25,615 nucleotides of DNA, taken from positions 1 through 25,615 of the forward strand of contig DASRIS010000126.1 of assembly GCA_035649895.1 (NCBI GenBank). Direction: 5' to 3'. The translations under genes were made by a program, and so were the position numbers. Within the stretch, counting starts at the first letter, position 1. Each line of letters starts with the position of its first letter. The notes below the pieces were generated by a model, which ran no database searches, was not told the DNA's origin, and saw only the letters and a list, made by a program, of their open reading frames with translations. The DNA comes from DASSUC01 sp035649895. Its GTDB lineage: Bacteria > Actinomycetota > Actinomycetes > Mycobacteriales > Micromonosporaceae. Shown here piece by piece: positions 15,264 to 22,583 of the stretch.

Positions 15264-15271
<8 letters not shown>
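14714..15271 (-). CDS. Acyl-CoA thioesterase (hotdog, 4HBT/FadM type)
   Basis: A 185-aa single-hotdog thioesterase expected to hydrolyse an acyl-CoA thioester in the cytosol. The core begins near residue 48. The motif RWSDLDVFGHVNNARFLTLYEEAR (55-78) carries the family's aspartate D60 and the GHVNN turn. The first 45 residues are a Pro/Gln/Ser/Val repeat (PQPSVP-type) coded by an 18-nt minisatellite and are probably disordered. The GTG start at 15269-15271 overlaps the ettA stop by 8 bp, and the TGA overlaps the next gene's GTG, so ettA, this gene and the unknown gene form a tightly coupled operon. From memory, M. tuberculosis has the related Rv2475c two genes from its EttA. The true substrate is unknown. 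Confidence 0.87.
15151..15229. repeat. 18-nt in-frame minisatellite in the thioesterase gene
   Basis: The core CCGACGGCTG occurs at 15151, 15169, 15187 and 15205, exactly 18 nt apart, with a degenerate fifth copy at 15220. It encodes the QPSV six-residue repeat in the thioesterase N-terminus. Confidence 0.8.
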
Positions 15272-16940
<1,669 letters not shown>

Positions 16941-17074
16941 GGTGGGAGTGCCTCCGATTGCGATCTTCTCCGGCTTCATGGCCGGTGCAGCGGCGCTGGG
17001 TGCCTCGCCAGCGCCGGTCCCAATCTTTCCAGGCAGCTCGCCGCCCGCCCACCGGACCCCCGGGTGGTACGCCT

Positions 17075-17698
17075 CTACGCAGGGCCGATGTCGTACTCGA
17101 GAACCTTCTCCTGAGAGTCGTTGTCGGCGCCGGGGTAGTCGATCACGAGCCACGTGGCGGAGACCCGGTAGTAGGTGGTCGCGGTGCGGCCGGTGTTCGT
17201 GGCCACATACCCCTCGCCGGGCGCCTTCGCCACGTCGGCCAGGAACAGGGTGTTGTCGGAGGTCGGCGCCGGCAGCTCGGACGTCGGGCTGCCCAGGTGC
17301 CGGTGCCCCTGGTACCACAGCCGGCCCGCGGTGTCCTTGCAGATCCACACCTGGGACTGGTCGGTGCGGATGTAGAGCACGTACGTCAGGCCGCCCGGCG
17401 ACCCTCCGGCCTTGGCGGCCTGCTCGGTCACTGCCGGGCACGCCCGGCCCGGCGTGGCCGGCGCCGTCGGGGGCTGTGTCGCGGGCGTGGTGCCGTCCCC
17501 GGCCGGCTGGCTCTGCGGCGCCGTCCCGGTCACCCCACCGTTGCCCGGACGGTCTCCAGCGTCCGCACCACCAGATCCCCGGTCGGCGCGCAGGCCGAGC
17601 ACTGCCCCGGCCGACCCGCCGATGACCGCGAGGAACACCAGCGCGAGCACCAGCGGACCGGCCACGGCCCGCCGCGCCGGCGGCATCTGCCCGGTCAT
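17075..17698 (-). CDS. Single-pass membrane-anchored hypothetical protein
   Basis: A 207-aa protein: short basic N-terminus (PPARRA), one membrane helix (about 12-37), a Gly/Pro/Thr-rich linker (about 40-85), then a globular C-terminal domain predicted outside the cell. The domain contains GRACPAV, VLYIRTDQSQVWICKD, LWYQGHRHLG and TTYYRVSATWLVIDYPG. Its two cysteines could form a disulfide. I do not recognise the family. The ATG at 17696-17698 was chosen for its position just before the helix; its ribosome binding site is weak. A 35-bp duplication of the start region creates a 12-codon upstream reading frame that ends on this ATG. The frame also stays open to 17779. The ettA start is 134 bp downstream. 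Confidence 0.7.
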   Translation of the reverse strand: MTGQMPPARRAVAGPLVLALVFLAVIGGSAGAVLGLRADRGSGGADAGDRPGNGGVTGTAPQSQPAGDGTTPATQPPTAPATPGRACPAVTEQAAKAGGSPGGLTYVLYIRTDQSQVWICKDTAGRLWYQGHRHLGSPTSELPAPTSDNTLFLADVAKAPGEGYVATNTGRTATTYYRVSATWLVIDYPGADNDSQEKVLEYDIGPA

Positions 17699-17741
17699 GG
17701 ATGGCACCGTTCCGGCGGCGTCTGGTCGGTCATGGATGGCA
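17693..17741. repeat. 35-nt period duplication of the membrane-protein start region
   Basis: GGTCATGGATGGCA at 17693-17706 recurs exactly at 17728-17741, and adjoining bases are also similar. On the minus strand each copy reads TGCCATCCATGACC, so the ATG is duplicated. The period is not a multiple of three. The upstream ATG (17733) opens MTDQTPPERCHP and stops at a TGA overlapping the downstream ATG (17698). Confidence 0.7.
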
Positions 17742-17911
17742 GCGTGCCACGCTGGCGCAACAGCGCGTGGCGAGATCACGTCAGGGACGGTTGCAGGTGG
17801 GGATCGGGCGCGATTGGATGAACATCAAGTGCACCATCTTCGACTATCACGAGCGGCGCACCGGCGGACAAGCCGGCACCGCCCGTGCGTAGCAACGCTG
17901 AAGGAGCCAAC

Positions 17912-19228
17912 ATGTCCATATCGTCCTGGGGCCGGCTAGCGGGGACACTCGCCATCGGCCTAGTCGTCGCGGGTGGCGCCGTCGCCTGCGGCGATGACGA
18001 TGACGGCGGCACAACCGGCCCGGCCGGGCAAGGACAGTTCGAGGGGCGTGGCGCGATCACGCTCGCCACGGGCAAGGACACCACCGGCACCCTCCAGGGG
18101 CAGCTGGACCGGTGGAACGCCGACCACCCGGACCAGAAGGTGACCCTGGCCGAGCTGCCGGAGAGCGCCGACGGGCAGCGCCAGCAGTTCATCCAGAACG
18201 CCCAGACCAAGTCCGACGCGTACACCGTGCTCAACCTGGACGTGGTCTGGACGGCTGAGTTCGCGGCCAACGGCTGGGTCGAGCAGCTGCCCGAGGACCA
18301 GTTCCCGATCGGCGAGATGATCCCGTCCACGGTGGAGACCGCGAAGTACTTCAAGAAGCTCTACGCGGTTCCGTACAGCACCAACGCGGGCCTGCTCTTC
18401 TACCGCAAGGACCTGCTCGACAAGGCCGGCGTCACCGCGGCGCCGAAGACCTGGGACGAGATGAAGGCGGCCTGCGACAAGGTCAAGGCCCTGCCCGAGG
18501 GCAAGACCATGGGCTGCTACGCCGGCCAGTTCGAGAAGTACGAGGGCCTGACGGTCAACTTCTCCGAGGCCGTGCAGTCGGCCGGCGGCAAGGTCGTCGA
18601 CGACGAGGGCAAGCCGGTGGTCAACTCCGCGGAGGCAAAGGCTGGCCTGGAGTTCCTGGTCAACGGCTTCACCAGCGGGCTGTTCCCGCGCGAGGCAGTG
18701 ACCTACAAGGAGGAGGAGGGCCGGCGCGCCTTCCAGGACGGCAAGCTGGTCTTCCACCGGCAGTGGCCGTACCAGTGGACGCTGGCCAACAAGACCGACG
18801 GCTCCAGCAAGGTGGCCGGCAAGTTCGGCGTGGCCCCGCTGCCCGGCAAGAGTGGCGTGGGCAGCTCCAGCCTTGGCGGGGCGAACCTCGCGATCAGCAA
18901 GTACGCCAAGAACAAGGCGAGCGCGCTGGAGTTCATCAAGTGGTTCTCGAACGCGGAGAACGCCCGCAAGAACCTTGAGGTGGCCTCGAACGCGCCGGTC
19001 TACGCCAGCATCTACTCCGACGCCGCGCTGCAGGAGAAGCTGCCCTACCTGTCAGTGCTCAAGCAGGGGCTGGACACCGCCGCGGCCCGCCCGCGCGTGG
19101 TGGCGTACGGGGACGCGACAACGGCGATCCAGGAGAACGCGTACGCCGCGATCACCGGGAAGAAGCCGGTCGACCAGGCACTGGCCGACATGCAGGCCAA
19201 GCTGACCGAAGTCACCGCGAAGAAGTGA
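17912..19228 (+). CDS. Sugar ABC transporter substrate-binding lipoprotein
   Basis: A 438-aa extracellular solute-binding protein (family 1, MalE/trehalose-maltose-binding type) anchored at C26 of the lipobox AVAC after a 25-residue signal peptide. A short acidic stretch (GDDDDGG) follows. Family blocks include LDRWNADHPDQKVTLAELPE, DVVWTAEFAANGWVEQLPE, AVPYSTNAGLLFYRKDLLDKAG, WDEMKAACDKVKA and GGANLAISKYAKNKASALEFIKWF. The ATG at 17912 has AAGGAG at 17901-17906 with a 5-nt spacer; an upstream ATG at 17885 lacks one. One base separates its stop from the first permease. The sugar cannot be read from sequence. The downstream otsA and otsB-GH15 genes point to trehalose or a related alpha-glucoside. 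Confidence 0.92.
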   Translation: MSISSWGRLAGTLAIGLVVAGGAVACGDDDDGGTTGPAGQGQFEGRGAITLATGKDTTGTLQGQLDRWNADHPDQKVTLAELPESADGQRQQFIQNAQTKSDAYTVLNLDVVWTAEFAANGWVEQLPEDQFPIGEMIPSTVETAKYFKKLYAVPYSTNAGLLFYRKDLLDKAGVTAAPKTWDEMKAACDKVKALPEGKTMGCYAGQFEKYEGLTVNFSEAVQSAGGKVVDDEGKPVVNSAEAKAGLEFLVNGFTSGLFPREAVTYKEEEGRRAFQDGKLVFHRQWPYQWTLANKTDGSSKVAGKFGVAPLPGKSGVGSSSLGGANLAISKYAKNKASALEFIKWFSNAENARKNLEVASNAPVYASIYSDAALQEKLPYLSVLKQGLDTAAARPRVVAYGDATTAIQENAYAAITGKKPVDQALADMQAKLTEVTAKK

Positions 19229-19229
19229 C

Positions 19230-20225
19230 ATGACCGCCCCGACGCAGACCCGGCCGCCGGCACCTCGCCGGCGGCCGGGGCAGGCCCGCGAGGGGGCGCA
19301 CCGCCAGGCGGCGGGCGCCCGGCGGCGGCGGGCCGGCATCGTCCGGCTCGCCGCGCTGCTGCTCTCCCCGACCTTGCTGGCGCTCGCCCTGGTCGTCGGC
19401 TACCCGGTGCTGGCGGCGCTGCGGCTGTCGCTGACGGTCACCGAGGAGGGGATCAACCCGGAGACCGGCCTGATCGAGCGCAGCAGCGAGCTCGGCACGA
19501 AGAACTACACCGACGGGTTCCAGGGCGACACCGGCGACCGGTTCCTCAACGCCCTATGGAACACGACCACGTTCACGCTCGCCACCGGCGCGCTGGTGAC
19601 CGTCATCGGCGTGGTCATGGCGTTGATCATGAGCCGGGCCTTCCGGGGCCGCGGCCTGGTCCGGGCGGCGGTCCTGGTGCCGTGGGCGATCCCGACCGTC
19701 ATCTCGGCGCTGCTCTGGAAGTGGATCTTCAGCACGGACGGCGTCGCCAACGACATCCTCAACACCAAGATCCTGTGGACCACCGAGGGCTTCCAGGCCT
19801 GGCTCGCGGTGGTCATCGCGGACACCTGGAAGACCGCCCCGTTCATCGGGCTCCTGGTGCTCGCCGGGCTCCAGCTCATCCCGGCCGAGGTGTACGAGGC
19901 GGCGCGGGTGGACGGCAGCTCCGCCTGGCGGACGTTCTGGCGGATTACGCTGCCGCTGGTGAAGCCGGCGCTCGTGGTGGCCGTGCTGTTCCGGATCCTG
20001 GACCTGCTGCGCATGTTCGACCTGCCGTTCGTGCTGGTCGGCCCGCGTAAGGAGTCGGTGGAGACACTGTCGGTCCTGGCCTGGGACGAGATGAGCAACC
20101 TACGGTTCGGACCCGCCGCGGCGTACGCGATGATCCTGTTCGTCTACATCGCCATCGTGGCCTACGTGTTCGTCCGGGTGCTGGGCGCTGACATCATCGG
20201 CCGGGGAGTGCAGGGGCGCAAATGA
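19230..20225 (+). CDS. Sugar ABC transporter permease (MalF type)
   Basis: A 331-aa inner-membrane permease. A basic, Arg/Pro-rich cytosolic N-terminus of about 38 residues precedes helix 1 (LAALLLSPTLLALALVVGYPV); further helices lie at about 114-134, 145-166, 190-215, 243-262 and 296-320. The EAA loop that contacts the ATPase is EAARVDGSSAWRTFWRITLP (223-242). The start is one base after the lipoprotein stop, and the end overlaps the second permease by ATGA, so the three genes form an operon. No ATPase gene accompanies them, so a shared ATPase such as MsiK encoded elsewhere is expected. Confidence 0.93.
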   Translation: MTAPTQTRPPAPRRRPGQAREGAHRQAAGARRRRAGIVRLAALLLSPTLLALALVVGYPVLAALRLSLTVTEEGINPETGLIERSSELGTKNYTDGFQGDTGDRFLNALWNTTTFTLATGALVTVIGVVMALIMSRAFRGRGLVRAAVLVPWAIPTVISALLWKWIFSTDGVANDILNTKILWTTEGFQAWLAVVIADTWKTAPFIGLLVLAGLQLIPAEVYEAARVDGSSAWRTFWRITLPLVKPALVVAVLFRILDLLRMFDLPFVLVGPRKESVETLSVLAWDEMSNLRFGPAAAYAMILFVYIAIVAYVFVRVLGADIIGRGVQGRK

Positions 20226-21052
20226 GGACGACGAATACCCGGGCGGTGCTGCGCTGGCTCGGCATCCTGGCGATCGTGGCGTACTGCCTCGCCCCGTTCT
20301 ACTGGATGCTCGTCTCCAGCCTGCGCCGGCCCAGCGACCAGTTCTCCAACTCGCTGGTCCCGAACCCGCTCTCGCTCGACAACTACGACGCCGCGTTCGA
20401 CCCGCGCAACGGGTTTGCCCGGGCGCTGGTCAACAGCCTGGTCGTGGCAGGCTCGACCACCGTGCTGGTGCTGGTGCTGGCGATCTTCGCCGGCTACGCC
20501 ATCGCCCGGCTCGACTTCAAGGGCAAGGGCCCGATCCTCGCCATCATCGTGGCCACGTCGATGTTCCCCGGCATCACGCTGCTGGTGCCGCTGCTGGACG
20601 TGTTTGTGGACATCAACTGGATCAACACGTACCAGGCGATGATCCTGCCGAGCATGACCTTCGCGCTGCCGCTGGCGGTGTGGAACCTCACCGCGTTCTT
20701 CCGGCAGATGCCGTACGAGCTGGAGGAGGCGGCGGTCGTCGACGGCTGCACGCCGGGCCAGGCCTTCCGCAAGGTGATCCTGCCGCTGGCCGCGCCGGGG
20801 GTGTTCACCACGGCGATCCTGGCCTTCATCGCGACCTGGAACGAGTTCATCATCGCGCTGAGCGTGGTGAACCGTAAGGACATGATGACGGCGAACGTCA
20901 TCCTGTCGCTGTTCACCGGGCAGTACCGGTACGACCAGCCGTTCGGCACCCAGATGGCGGCGGGTGTCGTGGTGACCATTCCGTTGGTGCTGATGGTGCT
21001 GTTCTTCCAGCGCCGCATCGTCGAAGGGCTGACCGCTGGTGGGGTGAAGTAA
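20222..21052 (+). CDS. Sugar ABC transporter permease (MalG type)
   Basis: A 276-aa partner permease. Helices are at about 11-30, 68-94, 103-124, 137-160, 188-212 and 243-263. The EAA loop is EAAVVDGCTPGQAFRKVILP (169-188). The start ATG overlaps the previous stop (ATGA), implying coupled translation and one-to-one heterodimer assembly. The next gene, otsA, begins 77 bp later. Confidence 0.93.
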   Translation: MRTTNTRAVLRWLGILAIVAYCLAPFYWMLVSSLRRPSDQFSNSLVPNPLSLDNYDAAFDPRNGFARALVNSLVVAGSTTVLVLVLAIFAGYAIARLDFKGKGPILAIIVATSMFPGITLLVPLLDVFVDINWINTYQAMILPSMTFALPLAVWNLTAFFRQMPYELEEAAVVDGCTPGQAFRKVILPLAAPGVFTTAILAFIATWNEFIIALSVVNRKDMMTANVILSLFTGQYRYDQPFGTQMAAGVVVTIPLVLMVLFFQRRIVEGLTAGGVK

Positions 21053-21129
21053 GGGGCGTCAGCCCGGTCGGGTGGATAGTCTCAGTAGGCTGAAGAGCCA
21101 GGGGACTAACCACCTGCCGGAGGTAAGGG

Positions 21130-22560
21130 GTGACGGGACGCAGCTCGTTCGTAGTGGTGGCGAACCGTCTCCCGGTAGACGAGATCAGCACGCCCACCGG
21201 GCGTGGCTGGCGGCGCAGCCCCGGCGGGCTGGTGACCGCGCTGCACCCGGTGCTCGCCGCGCACCAGGGCACCTGGGTCGGCTGGGCGGGTGCGGCCGGC
21301 CCAGCGCCCAAGCCCTTTGACATCGAGGGGATCCACCTGCATCCGGTCCCGCTCACCGACCTCGACCTCGAGCGGTACTACGAGGGCACCTCCAACGCCA
21401 CGATCTGGCCGCTCTACCACGACGCGGTGGAGACCCCGGTGTTCCGGCGGACCTGGCGGGACGCGTACCGGGCCGTCAACGCCCGGTTCGCCGACGCCGC
21501 GGCGGAGGTGGCGGCCGAGGATGCCTGCGTCTGGGTGCAGGACTACCAGCTCCAGCTGGTGCCCGCGATGCTGCGCGAGCGGCGGCCGGACGTCAGGATC
21601 GGCTTCTTCCTGCACATCCCGTTCCCACCGATCGAGCTGTTCATGCAGATGCCGATGCGCAGCGAGATCATGTGGGGCCTGCTCGGCGCGGACCTGGTCG
21701 GCTTCCAGCAGCGGCTGGCCGTGCAGAACTTCGTCCGGCTCGCCAAGCACCTGCTCAGCCTGCGCTACGAGGGCACCACGGTGGAGGTGAACGGCCGGCT
21801 CGTCAAGGCTGGCGCGTTCCCGATCTCCATCGACGTGGCGGAGATGGCGGCGATGGCGGCCGACCCGGTGGTGCAGGCCCGCGCCGCGCAGATCCGGGCC
21901 GAGCTGGGCGAGCCGAAGACCGTCATCCTCGGCGTCGACCGGCTCGACTACACCAAGGGCATCGAGCGGCGGATGAAGGCGTTCCGCGAGCTGCTCACCG
22001 AGGGCCGGCTGAGCGTGCCGGAGACGGTGATGGTGCAGGTGGCCACGCCCAGCCGGGAGCGGGTCGAGCACTACCAGGCGCTGCGGGTCAAGGTCGAGCG
22101 GGAGGTCGGCCGGATCAACGGCGAGTTCGGGCGGGTGGGGGTGCCGGCGGTCCACTACCTCCACCAGTCGTACAGCCGCAGCGAGCTCGCGGCGCTGTAC
22201 TGCGCCGCCGACGTCATGATGGTGACACCCCTGCGGGACGGGATGAACCTGGTAGCCAAGGAGTATGTCGCCGCACGCACTGATGGGCGCGGCGCCCTTG
22301 TCCTGAGCGAGTTCGCGGGCGCCGCGACCGAGCTACGCCAGGCGTTCCTCTGCAACCCGCACGACCCGGACGGCATCAAGGACGCCTTCGTCAGGGCGGT
22401 CTTCGCCGACCCGGTCGACGCCACCCGCCGGATGCGCCTGATGCAGCGCCATCTACGCGCCCATGACGTACGGCACTGGGCCCAGTCCTTCCTGTCCGCG
22501 CTGGGGGCGCACCGGCCGGGCAGCCCTGACCAACCCGCGCTCACCGGAGCGCTGGAGTGA
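21130..22560 (+). CDS. otsA: Trehalose-6-phosphate synthase (GT20)
   Basis: A 476-aa cytosolic glycosyltransferase that joins glucose from a nucleotide sugar to glucose-6-phosphate. Family blocks in order: VVVANRLPV with the following GGL loop, WVGWAG, the substrate loop YYEGTSNATIWPLYH, VWVQDYQLQLVP, GFFLHIPFPPIELF, GVDRLDYTKGI, QVATPSR and PLRDGMNLVAKEYVA. Length is normal. The start is GTG at 21130 with GGAGG at 21119-21123 and a 6-nt spacer. A TAGTCT (21077-21082) could be a -10 box, but no good -35 is seen, so transcription may come from its own promoter or read through from the permeases. The stop lies in a 22-bp tandem duplication that also contains the start of the otsB fusion gene. 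Confidence 0.95.
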   Translation: MTGRSSFVVVANRLPVDEISTPTGRGWRRSPGGLVTALHPVLAAHQGTWVGWAGAAGPAPKPFDIEGIHLHPVPLTDLDLERYYEGTSNATIWPLYHDAVETPVFRRTWRDAYRAVNARFADAAAEVAAEDACVWVQDYQLQLVPAMLRERRPDVRIGFFLHIPFPPIELFMQMPMRSEIMWGLLGADLVGFQQRLAVQNFVRLAKHLLSLRYEGTTVEVNGRLVKAGAFPISIDVAEMAAMAADPVVQARAAQIRAELGEPKTVILGVDRLDYTKGIERRMKAFRELLTEGRLSVPETVMVQVATPSRERVEHYQALRVKVEREVGRINGEFGRVGVPAVHYLHQSYSRSELAALYCAADVMMVTPLRDGMNLVAKEYVAARTDGRGALVLSEFAGAATELRQAFLCNPHDPDGIKDAFVRAVFADPVDATRRMRLMQRHLRAHDVRHWAQSFLSALGAHRPGSPDQPALTGALE

Positions 22561-22583
22561 CCTCACCGGAGCGGTGGAGTGAC
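22540..22583. repeat. 22-bp tandem duplication across the otsA-otsB junction
   Basis: Units at 22540-22561 and 22562-22583 differ at one base (CTGGAGTGAC versus GTGGAGTGAC at their ends). The otsA stop TGA (22558-22560) is in unit one and the otsB-fusion GTG start (22579-22581) is the equivalent GTGA in unit two. Before the duplication the two genes would have overlapped as GTGA. Confidence 0.8.

Noticed and set aside
17780..17911. Regulator operator or clear promoter upstream of the sugar-binding lipoprotein
   Set aside because: Only a short CCGGC/GCCGG pair and badly spaced hexamers (TTGGAT to TATCAC, 25 nt) were found, too weak to call.
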